Positions 16,590 through 24,785 of a stretch of 64,000 nucleotides of DNA are shown here, piece after piece; the stretch's first letter is position 1, and each line of letters begins with the position of its first letter. Under the pieces are notes generated by a model. It saw only the letters and a list, made by a program, of their open reading frames with translations, made no database searches and was not told the DNA's origin. This stretch comes from Alphaproteobacteria bacterium (GTDB lineage: Bacteria > Pseudomonadota > Alphaproteobacteria > Rhizobiales > Hyphomicrobiaceae), in the NCBI GenBank assembly GCA_019137195.1, contig JAGVSR010000107.1, positions 62,001-126,000 of the forward strand. The letters run 5' to 3'. The position numbers were made by a program, and so were the translations under genes.

Positions 16590-17564
16590 TCAGTAGCCGA
16601 CGGTCACCACGACCGTGTCTTGGTAGACGCCGGGCGGCGGCGTCGTCTGGGCCGGGACGCGGCCGAATACGTTGCGTGACTGAGGCAGCCCGGTTCCGGT
16701 GGCCGCCAAGGCATTGCCTGCGCCTCCCCAGGCGGTGAGGCGGCTACTGTCCTGAAAAAGGTCGTAGGTCAGGCGCTGGCCGCCGTAACTCATGGCGCGC
16801 TGCATGGGGCCGGTTGCGTTGAGGCCGTCGCCGAGCGTGATTGCGTAGGGTGTTCCGGCGCTGCAGGTCGTCGACAGCAGAGCCGAGCTTTCGACCGCCG
16901 CCTTGAGATCGGTCATGTTCCCGAAATTCATGGTGCCAGCCGATACCGTGCAAGATGCCGGGTAGCTGACAGAGGCGGCGAACGGGGCCGAGATTGCGGT
17001 CTGGTTGGCCGTGCCGATGGCGGTGCAGTCGGCCCCGGAATATGGGGTCCAGGCAAGGAACACGTCCTGGACGCTCGCGAACGACGACGAGTAGCTACCT
17101 GTCGGTAGCGTCTGCTGGCCGCCATAGATGCGCCCGTACACGACGCCTGTCGTGCTGCCACGGCCGCTCGAGTCGAGCGGCAGGAGCAACTGCATCGGGC
17201 TGCCGCCGCCGCTGTAGGACCCCCACATGAGCGTGTGCCCGGAGTTGAGGAAGATGTTGTAGCCGAGCTTGCTGCCGCCGCTGTCGAGATAGCGTGGCGC
17301 GTTGGCGCCGTTGGCATCGCCAGAGCCCGGCCCCAAATTGATGCAAGCCAGCATGGTCTGACCAGGCGTACCGCCGTCGCAGGACACCTCGAAGGCGGCG
17401 GTCGTATCGTCTTGCGTGTTCGAGATCAGGTTGACGGTGCCGAAGCTCAGGTTGCCGATCGAAAGGCTGCAGCTCTGGGCGCGGGCGTTGCCGCCACCGC
17501 CGGCCAGAGCCGCGACCGCGACGACGAGGATCATTGCGAGGCGGGCGAGCTTGCAGGGCGTCAT
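16590..17564 (-). CDS. Csu-type pilus tip protein with two spore-coat-U domains
   Basis: The product (324 aa) is secreted (signal peptide to about residue 30, cleavage near ARAQ) and contains two tandem spore coat U (SCPU) domains, about 30-175 and 190-324. Each ends in the hallmark V-Y-G-R-I or V-F-G-R-V block followed by a P-G-x-Y-x-D-x-V-x-V-T-V terminus. Paired Cys residues are present in each half. This matches CsuE-type tip adhesins at the 3' end of archaic chaperone-usher operons. The start at 17564 is favoured over 17570: GGAGGT is then six bases away, and the ATG overlaps the usher stop as ATGA, implying translational coupling. Confidence 0.88.
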   Translation of the reverse strand: MTPCKLARLAMILVVAVAALAGGGGNARAQSCSLSIGNLSFGTVNLISNTQDDTTAAFEVSCDGGTPGQTMLACINLGPGSGDANGANAPRYLDSGGSKLGYNIFLNSGHTLMWGSYSGGGSPMQLLLPLDSSGRGSTTGVVYGRIYGGQQTLPTGSYSSSFASVQDVFLAWTPYSGADCTAIGTANQTAISAPFAASVSYPASCTVSAGTMNFGNMTDLKAAVESSALLSTTCSAGTPYAITLGDGLNATGPMQRAMSYGGQRLTYDLFQDSSRLTAWGGAGNALAATGTGLPQSRNVFGRVPAQTTPPPGVYQDTVVVTVGY

Positions 17565-20437
17565 CGGCATACCTCCGGTCCCAAGACCTGCTGCGTGTCT
17601 GCGTTGCTCTCGAAGGCAAAGCTCGCGCGGCAGGTCGACGTGCGGGTTGTTACAACGAGTGCGTTTTCGCGGCTGAGGCCGGTGAGGAACGTCTGGCCGT
17701 CGTAGCCGACCATGAACGTCTCACCCGTTCCTTCGAGGGTCACCTCGCTGCCGACCTCGATGAAGCTGCCGGCCGCGTCGGTTAGCACGACGATGGCCGA
17801 GCCGCCCTCGCGCTCGACGGCGAAATCAACGTAGGTGCCGCTCTTGAACGCGGGCATCACGCGCTGGACGGTCTCGGCGACGGTCGCGTTGAGCGGCAGG
17901 CCCATCGGGTCGATCGCGAGCTTGTTGGCGTGGTAGCTGTTGAGACCCGGGACCAACAGCGTTCCGTCGTCGCCCGTCTGACCGATGACGTTGTTCTCGC
18001 GCAGCACGCTGACGCCCGGAGCGCCCGCGTCGACGACGGCGAAGCTATCGTCGATGCGATTGGTGGCGTAGACTCCGCCGCCGATCGCTGCTACGGCGCC
18101 TTCGACCTCGACGGTTCCCCTGACCCCTTGCTCGTCCTGCCGGACGCCGCCCTTCAAACGCGCCATCCTGGCCCGATAGGACAGGTCGCCCGAGCGATAG
18201 GCGTTGGTGCCCTCGTAATCGCGCACCTGCCAGCCCCACGAGCCCGGCGCCTGATCGAGCGACTTCTTGGCCTCGACCGATGCGGAGAGGTCGCCATTGC
18301 GGCGAGTAGCGCCGGCGAAGAGCGAGATGTCGTCGTCGAGGCTCATGTTGACGCCGGCATAGATGGTAGCCGTATTGCGATCCTCGATATCGGCGAAGCC
18401 GGTGACGGAGAAGGTCGAGCTGCGCGTCAAAGGACGGGAATAGCTGGCGGTGAGGAGATTCGAGATGTCGCCGTTGACGGTCTCGTAATGGACAAAGTTG
18501 ACGGCGACCCGGTCGTCGTCGTCGCCGATCGGCAGGGTCAAGCCGATACTGTCGACTGCGCGCGGCGGCTCGAGGGAGAAGACGCCGCCGGACTCGAACA
18601 GGCCGGGTAGGCCGCGAAGGTGGGTGTAGGCCGTGAGCGAGGCCAGATCCTCGTAGTCCTCGTAGGCGCGCTGGGACCTGAAATAGACCGGCACGGGACC
18701 GATCCTGGTATCGAAGCTGCCGTGGAGCTGGATGCCGGTCTTGCCCTCGTAGACCGATCCGCTCACTGCGGCCGAGGCGACGCCGATGCTACCGACGCGC
18801 ACAATGGCTCCGCCGCCTCCGTTGACGAGGCCCTCACCGCCCTCGGCGTGCGCCTCGGCCGACAGGTGCTCGGTGATGCCGGCCTTGATCGAGCCGGTGA
18901 CGATCGGGTTTTCGCCGTAGGAGCTGCTGTCAATGCCGTAGTTCTGGCGTGCCAGTCCGGCCTCGGCCGAGAAGTCGACGAGGCCGGGCTTGAGGAGGGT
19001 GGGGGCGGTGTAGAAGGAGATCGACTCCTCGGTCTCGCGGCCGGCCGCATCACGCACGACGACGCGGGCATCGCCCGCGCCGTTGATCACCGGAAGGTTC
19101 TGGAGCTGGAACGGCCCGGCGGCGATCTCCTTGGAGTAGGCCTTTGCGTTGTTGACGTAGACGTCCACCGTAGACGGAACCGCCGCCGATCCCGAGTAGG
19201 ACGGCAGCGCCTGGGTGACGAGGTCTGGTCTGATGGAAAACGTTCGCTGAGCTTGTATGCCCCCAAGTCTGACCGGCCTCGACCATAGTGGACCGCCTGA
19301 TATGACGTCGCCGGCCCGATAGCGGATCAGGTTCTCGTCGTCATCATATGTATACGTTGTATCAAGCCGCAGGTAGCTGGGGGTCGTCTGGCCGACGTAG
19401 GTGGTCGCGGTGTCGCCTGCGATTCCGGTCTGGCTCACGACGCCCACCGGCGTGAAGACGCGGGCTTCGAGCGAGGCATTGACGCCGCTGAAATCGTCAT
19501 AGATCGACGGGAGCGTATCCTCGTCTGCGGCGGCAAATAGCGAGTAGTTGAGCACGGCGCCGTAATCCGAGCGTGCCGCTACGGACACGGCCGGCACGCC
19601 GCGGGCGTCATAGATGTTCGGGATGCGGTTGCTGTCGGCGAGGACGATGTCGACGCGCTGAGCTGCCGGATCGTAGATGTAGGAAAAGTCGGCGATGCCA
19701 TCGAGGGGGATCTCCTCGTCGGCAGCGCCAGCTCCGGGCGGGCGTACACCAACCGCCTCGAGATCGCGGCGGGTGGCGGCGAGGTGACCGTCACCCAGGT
19801 CCGTGAACCCGACGATCTTGCCGGCCGGCTGCGAGTTGAGGGTGACTGCGAGCATGAGCCCGTTGCTCAGCCCGGCAGCGGCCGCCGCCGGCGCAGGACG
19901 CGCGATGGCGTCCTCGCCGGAGAGACCGGCCGTCGGGGTCGGCGCGCTCGCAATGGCGGCAGCGGGCGGGGCGATGGCGTCCTCGCCGGACGGTACGGAC
20001 ACGGGCAGCGTCGGGGCGGATGCCGGTGCAGGCATCGACGCGGCGGCCGTGGACGTACGCGGTGCGGGCCGGCCCGATGCGGCGGCGGGAAGGGCTGGCG
20101 CGGAATCTTCCGCTCTGTCTGCAGCGTCTCGCGGTTTGGGCTGGCGAGGCGGCTCCTTGCCGCTCGCGACCGGCGGCAGGGCCTGCTCTCGAAGCGCGCC
20201 TTTGAGTGCGGCGGACGGAGATGCGGAAAGCTCTCCCCTGGTGCCGAGCGACGGCCTCAGGGCGGGTGCCGCTCCGTCGGGGCGCGCGGGAGCGCTCGCG
20301 GCCGCGTCCTCCCCCACTGCTCCCCGCAAAGACGGTGCTCCGGCTGCTGCCGGGTGTAGCGGCAGCAGCAGTGCAATCCATAGGAGCGCGGCGGTCGCGG
20401 CAGCCTTATCGAGCTGCTTCGGCGCGCGCCTCGGCAT
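17561..20437 (-). CDS. Fimbrial outer-membrane usher (Csu/archaic type)
   Basis: A 958-residue outer-membrane usher that would gate and polymerise pilus subunits delivered by the chaperone. After a signal peptide (about 1-33) comes an unusual 150-residue Pro/Ala/Ser-rich insertion (about 36-190) in which SGEDAIA occurs twice, encoded by an identical 20-bp direct repeat 69 bp apart. The usher body begins near LMLAVTLN, with the N-terminal domain, a 24-strand barrel region and the plug; family blocks include the SYGENPIVTGSIKAGITEHL region and DGTLLVPGLNSYHANKLAIDP near the end. Its 5' end overlaps the chaperone by 32 bp and its 3' end overlaps the tip gene by 4 bp. The ATG at 20437 follows GGGAG. 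Confidence 0.9.
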   Translation of the reverse strand: MPRRAPKQLDKAAATAALLWIALLLPLHPAAAGAPSLRGAVGEDAAASAPARPDGAAPALRPSLGTRGELSASPSAALKGALREQALPPVASGKEPPRQPKPRDAADRAEDSAPALPAAASGRPAPRTSTAAASMPAPASAPTLPVSVPSGEDAIAPPAAAIASAPTPTAGLSGEDAIARPAPAAAAAGLSNGLMLAVTLNSQPAGKIVGFTDLGDGHLAATRRDLEAVGVRPPGAGAADEEIPLDGIADFSYIYDPAAQRVDIVLADSNRIPNIYDARGVPAVSVAARSDYGAVLNYSLFAAADEDTLPSIYDDFSGVNASLEARVFTPVGVVSQTGIAGDTATTYVGQTTPSYLRLDTTYTYDDDENLIRYRAGDVISGGPLWSRPVRLGGIQAQRTFSIRPDLVTQALPSYSGSAAVPSTVDVYVNNAKAYSKEIAAGPFQLQNLPVINGAGDARVVVRDAAGRETEESISFYTAPTLLKPGLVDFSAEAGLARQNYGIDSSSYGENPIVTGSIKAGITEHLSAEAHAEGGEGLVNGGGGAIVRVGSIGVASAAVSGSVYEGKTGIQLHGSFDTRIGPVPVYFRSQRAYEDYEDLASLTAYTHLRGLPGLFESGGVFSLEPPRAVDSIGLTLPIGDDDDRVAVNFVHYETVNGDISNLLTASYSRPLTRSSTFSVTGFADIEDRNTATIYAGVNMSLDDDISLFAGATRRNGDLSASVEAKKSLDQAPGSWGWQVRDYEGTNAYRSGDLSYRARMARLKGGVRQDEQGVRGTVEVEGAVAAIGGGVYATNRIDDSFAVVDAGAPGVSVLRENNVIGQTGDDGTLLVPGLNSYHANKLAIDPMGLPLNATVAETVQRVMPAFKSGTYVDFAVEREGGSAIVVLTDAAGSFIEVGSEVTLEGTGETFMVGYDGQTFLTGLSRENALVVTTRTSTCRASFAFESNADTQQVLGPEVCR

Positions 20438-21140
20438 TGATGGCTCCCTGATCGCCGTCAGCTGCGATCAGGATGGGTGTGCTGCCCGCCTGGATCGTGC
20501 TCGGTGCTACCCAACTCATGCTCGAACGCGCGAGTACGTAGCCCGCCAGACCCTTGGCGACGACAACCTCTTTTCCCCTTGCGTCCTTGACCCGGAAATC
20601 GGCCAGCCGGACGCGGCGGTCGCCATTGTTGACGGCAGTGATCAGTGTCTTGCCGTCGCGCTTGGCCGCGGACCAGGTCAGGCTGGGCTTGCCCTTGGCC
20701 TGCGGCATGGCGAAGACTGGAACGGAATAGCGGAAGGCTAGCTGAAGCGAGCTCTGGTTCGTGCTGGTCTTCGTGACGAGACCCGGGATCTCGTCGACGA
20801 GGATGCGGTAGCTTTCCTCGCCCGCCAGAGGCTGCTTCGTGTGGCGTACGAGGCGCACGACCGCCTGCTTGCCACCAGCGACCGATACCATCGGGGGGCT
20901 GGCAACGAGGTCAGTGGTCGGCTCGAGCACGTCCTTGCCGTCTGCCTGCGTCCAGCGGAAGACGCGGACCTGGGCTTTTAGGGGGATCGAGCCCGAGTTC
21001 CTCAACGTGATGGACGAGGCCGCGGCCGGGGCCGCGATCTCGACGAAAGTAGGCGAGACCTGCAAGGAGCCGGCATGGGCAAACGGAGCGGTCGCGAGCG
21101 TCAGCATTGCGGCGACAATTGCGGGCGTCCAAGTGCGCAT
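20406..21140 (-). CDS. Periplasmic pilus chaperone (Csu/archaic type)
   Basis: The product (244 aa) is a PapD-like periplasmic chaperone that holds unfolded pilus subunits by donor-strand complementation and hands them to the usher. A signal peptide ends near AFAHA (about residue 23). Two immunoglobulin-like domains follow: the first with LQVSPTFVEIAAPAAASSIT and the G1/F1 region QLAFRYSVPVFAMP, the second from about residue 150. The AGEESYRILVDEIP segment is typical. Start follows GAGGAG. It lies 35 bp after the pilin gene and overlaps the usher by 32 bp. Confidence 0.9.
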   Translation of the reverse strand: MRTWTPAIVAAMLTLATAPFAHAGSLQVSPTFVEIAAPAAASSITLRNSGSIPLKAQVRVFRWTQADGKDVLEPTTDLVASPPMVSVAGGKQAVVRLVRHTKQPLAGEESYRILVDEIPGLVTKTSTNQSSLQLAFRYSVPVFAMPQAKGKPSLTWSAAKRDGKTLITAVNNGDRRVRLADFRVKDARGKEVVVAKGLAGYVLARSSMSWVAPSTIQAGSTPILIAADGDQGAINAEARAEAAR

Positions 21141-21175
21141 GCGCAGTCTCCTCGGCAGGATCTCGTGGTTCAGGC

Positions 21176-21667
21176 TCAGTAGCGGACCGTGACGGTCAGC
21201 GTGTCGCTATAGTTGCCGGCAGGAGGCGTGGGCGACTGGGAGGGAATGCGGCCGTAGAAGGTGTAGGGAACCAAGGTGCCGATGCCGGCGCCGGTGCCGC
21301 CGAAGGTCGAGCCGCCGACCTGCGGAAACTCGTTGCCAGGGGTATGGGAGGCGTCGGTGTAGACCTCGTAATCGAGGAAGTTGCCGGCACCGTCCGTCAT
21401 GCGGCGGCCGATGTTCTGGCCCGTGTCGAGACCGATGACGTAGGGGATGCCGGCCGAGCATTCGACGTCGGCCGTGCCGTCAGCGTCGACAACCGTCGAG
21501 GTGAGCGAGTCGAAGGTGCCGAAGGCCATGTCCGAGGTCACGGTCACGTTGCAGGTGCCCGTGATCTGGGCCGTGACGGCCATGGTGTCCTCAACGTCGT
21601 CGGCGATGGCCGAGGTAGCGAACGCCGGGATCGTGATCGCGGCGAGTAGTGCAACTTTCTTGTACAT
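21176..21667 (-). CDS. Csu-type major pilin, single spore-coat-U domain
   Basis: A 163-residue secreted subunit: signal peptide to about residue 22 (ATSAIA), then one SCPU domain with CNVTVTSDMAFGTF, a second Cys in VECSAGIPY, the YGRIPSQ block and a C-terminal SDTLTVTVRY strand that would be donated or complemented during polymerisation. ATG at 21667 follows AAGGG; the longer upstream frame is rejected because the signal peptide starts here. First gene of the four-gene operon pilin-chaperone-usher-tip, shorter than the six-gene Acinetobacter csu operon because only one single-domain pilin is present. Confidence 0.88.
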   Translation of the reverse strand: MYKKVALLAAITIPAFATSAIADDVEDTMAVTAQITGTCNVTVTSDMAFGTFDSLTSTVVDADGTADVECSAGIPYVIGLDTGQNIGRRMTDGAGNFLDYEVYTDASHTPGNEFPQVGGSTFGGTGAGIGTLVPYTFYGRIPSQSPTPPAGNYSDTLTVTVRY

Positions 21668-21949
21668 CGTATTACCCTTTTCACTGACACTGGAACGTGA
21701 GCCCTCGAGCCGGCGACTGGATGCCTCGCCGTGCCGTGACCCGACTTGGTTGTTCTGCAGGCTCCCACCCGCAGGTGTATCGTTACGGGACAATCCTTAA
21801 GCCGAGGTTTACACGGCGGGCCTGGTCAGGAATTATTGATGCGATTACGGATCAATCGAACCATGCTTTGGCTGCGGCCGCGCGGCGGCGAGGGTGGCGG
21901 CAGAGTGATCTATCCGCTTCGAGACGTTCGGACTTTTTGCCGGAAGGTC

Positions 21950-22026
21950 TGGTACCGCCTCCCCGGATCGAACGGGGGACCTCTAGATCCACAATCTAGC
22001 GCTCTAACCAGCTGAGCTAAGGCGGC
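21950..22026 (-). tRNA. tRNA-His (GTG)
   Basis: A 77-nt cloverleaf on the minus strand with encoded CCA. The acceptor GCCGCCT pairs with AGGCGGT. The D arm contains AGCTCAGCTGGTTAGAGC, the anticodon loop reads ATTGTGGAT giving GTG, and the T arm is CCCCGTTCGATCCGGGG. The discriminator is A73, the first pair is G1-U72, and no G-1 pairs with position 73. This is the reduced form typical of many alphaproteobacteria rather than the usual G-1:C73 form. Confidence 0.95.
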
Positions 22027-22379
22027 ACGGGGCATCGGCGGTCGTGGGCGACGGCCGGGAGAGGGAGGTTAAAAGACCCATCGACGTGGGCTCGTCAAGC
22101 GAAATCGGCCGCTTGGTGCCGACGGCGCCGAGGGCATGGCGACAGCTGGTAGACCGGTCCGGTGGCTGCCGCGGGGGCATGGGCGGCGGGCCGTCCCTGC
22201 CGGTACGCTTGTCTCGTTGCGCCTCGTCCGCGGCGCGCGCGGCCCCATGACGGCAGGAACGGGCGGGGGCTCGTGCAAGTCACTCTTGCAAGCAGACCGT
22301 TCAAGGGCTTAGCTCTATATGCTTGCTCGTTGCTCGAAGCATCCCGCGGGACGGCACCCGGCGGGCAAGGGCCAGGACG
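22027..22379. other. Intergenic region, nothing clear
   Basis: 353 bases between divergently transcribed tRNA-His and the histidine kinase gene. It presumably holds both promoters. A small inverted repeat TGCAAG/CTTGCA (22274-22290, loop TCACT) precedes the kinase. No gene is supported. Confidence 0.4.
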
Positions 22380-23273
22380 ATGGACGACGGCAAAGGCAAC
22401 GGCGATATGACCTCCCGTGCGGCGCGCGACGACGCGAGCGTTCTCAAGGAGATCGGGCGGCGCATTCGCGAAGGCATGGCCGCACGGGCGGCGGCCGCTC
22501 CCGCGGACGGAGCCCCGAGCGTCGACACCACGTCTACCGAGGTCCCCAACCCGGATGGCGCGCTCGTGATCGAGCGCAACGCGCGGGCGGCGCACGAGAT
22601 CAGAACGCCGCTCTCGGCTATCGCCACGGCGGCGGAGGTGATGCGCGACGAACGGTTCGGACCGCTCGGCTCCGACCGCTACCGCGAATATGCTTCTGAC
22701 ATTGCCGACAATGCCTACCACGCGCTCTCGGTCGTCGAGCGCATGATGCAGGCCAAACGCCGGGAGGGCCAGAAGGAGGCGCCCAAATCCACTCGATCAC
22801 CCGCACCGTCAATGGACCTCAACGCGGTCGCGGCCGGCGTGCTCGAGACCCTGATGCCGCTCGCCCGCAGGCAAGGAATCGAGATCAGAGGCGAGTGGAC
22901 GTCCGCGCCGCTCATGGTCTCGGCCGAGGTGACGCGCCTTCGCCAAATCCTACTCAATGCGGTGACGAACGCCTTGAAGTTTACGCCGCGCGGCGGCCTC
23001 GTTGTCGTGTCGACCGGCGCTTCGCAGACGGGCGATGCGTGGGTTGACGTCCACGACACCGGTCCCGGCATGACGCGGGCGGAGCTTGCGGCGGCCCTGG
23101 CTGGAAGCGGACCGGCGGCGGCACGGGTTCGCGTGGGCGGCGGGCTCGGGCTCGGCATGTCCCTGATGCGGGAGCTTGCCGGCGAGATCGGTGCAAGGCT
23201 TCATGTCGATAGCACACTGGGTGAAGGCACCACGGTCTCCCTCGATCTGCCGTGCGCGCTGCTAACGCACTGA
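22380..23273 (+). CDS. Soluble sensor histidine kinase (HisKA/HATPase)
   Basis: A 297-residue cytoplasmic kinase with no membrane segment. The phospho-acceptor is His72 in RAAHEIRTPLSAIATAAEVM. The ATP-binding lid has an N-box (ILLNAVTNALKFTPRGG), a G1 box (DVHDTGPGMT), and a G2 box (GGGLGLGMSLMRELA). The first 65 residues contain a short charged helix and a Pro/Ala/Thr-rich spacer, with no PAS or GAF domain recognised. ATG at 22380 follows AGGA. No partner response regulator is adjacent; the next gene is the iron-binding protein, 182 bp downstream with its own regulatory site. Confidence 0.88.
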   Translation: MDDGKGNGDMTSRAARDDASVLKEIGRRIREGMAARAAAAPADGAPSVDTTSTEVPNPDGALVIERNARAAHEIRTPLSAIATAAEVMRDERFGPLGSDRYREYASDIADNAYHALSVVERMMQAKRREGQKEAPKSTRSPAPSMDLNAVAAGVLETLMPLARRQGIEIRGEWTSAPLMVSAEVTRLRQILLNAVTNALKFTPRGGLVVVSTGASQTGDAWVDVHDTGPGMTRAELAAALAGSGPAAARVRVGGGLGLGMSLMRELAGEIGARLHVDSTLGEGTTVSLDLPCALLTH

Positions 23274-23284
23274 TCCTTCTTCCG

Positions 23285-23301
23285 TTTAGACAATTTCCAA
23301 A
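23285..23301 (+). promoter_or_regulatory. Candidate iron control element (Irr box)
   Basis: TTTAGACAATTTCCAAA matches the rhizobial ICE pattern TTTAGAA-N3-TTCTAAA at 12 of 14 specified positions. It lies 155 bp upstream of an iron-type substrate-binding protein gene. Irr-ICE control of iron uptake is known in Rhizobiales; binding here is inferred. Confidence 0.5.
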
Positions 23302-23455
23302 GTGCTGTGATCGTCGCACGTTTCTTGACGATGCCATGCCCTCCTGCTCTAGTTCCGTGGTCTTGCGAACCACTCGCAAGGCGAGCGCGCGGCGAGCCGC
23401 GCGGCTCACCCGAAACCGATACCGGGGCTTTGAACCCCGCCTATTGGAGCTTCAT

Positions 23456-24499
23456 ATGCGCACCTCATCAATCCACAGGCTGGGTCCGTTCGCTGCTGCG
23501 GCAGCCGCGCTCGCAGCGCTCGCCGTGTCGACGGTGGCCACCGCACAGGAGGTCAACGTCTACAGCTACCGCGAGCCGGACCTCATCACGCCGATGCTCG
23601 ACGCATTCAAGGCCAAGACCGGCATCAAGGTGCGTTTCATCTACGCCAAGGAAGGTCTGATCGAGCGCATGGCGGCCGAGGGGCGCAACAGCCCTGCCGA
23701 CGTGCTGCTGACCAACGAGTTCGGACTTCTCTCGGAGGCCAAGTCGAAAGGCGTGACGAGCCCCGTGACGTCGGCGGCAATCGAGAGCGTTCTGCCGGCC
23801 TCGCTGCGCGACCCCGAGGGGCACTGGTTCGGACTCACGCGGCGGGCGCGGATCGTGTACGCGTCGAAGGAGCGTGTCGGGCAGGACGCGATTACCTACG
23901 AGGAGCTCGCCGATCCGAAGTGGAAAGGCAAGATTTGCATCCGCTCCGGCCAGCACACCTACAACATTTCGCTCATCGCCTCGATGATCGCGCATCACGG
24001 CGAGGAGAAGGCCGAGGCTTGGCTCAAAGGTCTCAAGGACAACCTGGCGCGGAAGCCGGCAGGTGGCGACCGCGAGGCGGTGCGCGACGTCAAGGCCGGG
24101 CTTTGCGATCTCGCGGTCGGCAACACCTACTATATGGGCGCGATGCTCAAGAATCCCGAGCAGGCGGCGTGGGCGGAGGCGGTCAAGATCCTGTTCCCGA
24201 ACGCGGCCGACCGCGGCACGCACGTCAACATCTCCGGCATGGCCATGGCTGCGAACGCGCCGAACCGCGAGAATGCCCAGAAGCTGATGGAGTTCCTGGT
24301 CGCGCCCGAGGCACAGGCGATGTACGCGGAGGTCAACAACGAGTACCCGGCGGCCGAAGGCGTCAAGGCATCGGCGCTGGTCGAGAGCTGGGGAAGCCTG
24401 AAGCCCGACCCGCTGGCGCTGTCGAAGATCGCGGAGCTCAGGAAGAAGGCGTCAGAGCTTGTCGACAAGGTCAAGTTCGACCTCGGACCGGGGTCGTAG
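23456..24499 (+). CDS. Periplasmic Fe3+ ABC transporter substrate-binding protein (FbpA/FutA type)
   Basis: The product (347 aa) should capture ferric iron in the periplasm. A signal peptide ends after Ala30 (TVATA|QEVNVYSYRE). The mature start VNVYSYREPDLITPML is typical of FbpA/FutA proteins, as are the paired iron-liganding tyrosines in GNTYYMGAM (Tyr225-Tyr226). Length matches the family. ATG at 23456 follows GGAG and defines the signal peptide; the longer frame upstream is not credible. The permease gene lies 286 bp downstream, with a strong hairpin in between that could lower its expression relative to the binding protein. Confidence 0.92.
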   Translation: MRTSSIHRLGPFAAAAAALAALAVSTVATAQEVNVYSYREPDLITPMLDAFKAKTGIKVRFIYAKEGLIERMAAEGRNSPADVLLTNEFGLLSEAKSKGVTSPVTSAAIESVLPASLRDPEGHWFGLTRRARIVYASKERVGQDAITYEELADPKWKGKICIRSGQHTYNISLIASMIAHHGEEKAEAWLKGLKDNLARKPAGGDREAVRDVKAGLCDLAVGNTYYMGAMLKNPEQAAWAEAVKILFPNAADRGTHVNISGMAMAANAPNRENAQKLMEFLVAPEAQAMYAEVNNEYPAAEGVKASALVESWGSLKPDPLALSKIAELRKKASELVDKVKFDLGPGS

Positions 24500-24568
24500 A
24501 GCGATTGAGCTCCTCTTCGACAGGCGTCGCCGCTTCGGAACTTCGACTATGCGTGCCTAGTGCGCGTG

Positions 24569-24591
24569 CCCGGTCCGTCCGTCGGACCGGG
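24569..24591. repeat. Hairpin between binding-protein and permease genes
   Basis: CCCGGTCCG (24569-24577) pairs perfectly with CGGACCGGG (24583-24591) around TCCGT. Such intercistronic hairpins in ABC operons can stabilise the binding-protein mRNA end or attenuate read-through into the permease. No T-run follows, so complete termination is unlikely. Confidence 0.5.
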
Positions 24592-24785
24592 GGCGTGACG
24601 GAGCCAAGGCCGGTGTCATGCCGGAAGCGGCAGGCAGCAGGTCGGGGCGGGCCGGTGGCGAGATCCGACCTGCGCATTGCCAATCACGACGCGCGCGCAG
24701 CCCCGATCCCGGCCGCGCGACTTGATCCCACTGGTGATCGGGCGTCGGCCTTGACCCGGCCATGGCGATGGGGATTGGTGGGACG

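Noticed and set aside
15443-16738. Long plus-strand open frame opposite the CHASE2 cyclase
   Set aside because: Antisense shadow of a high-GC gene: Gly/Arg/Asp-rich composition, and the opposite strand has clear cyclase motifs.
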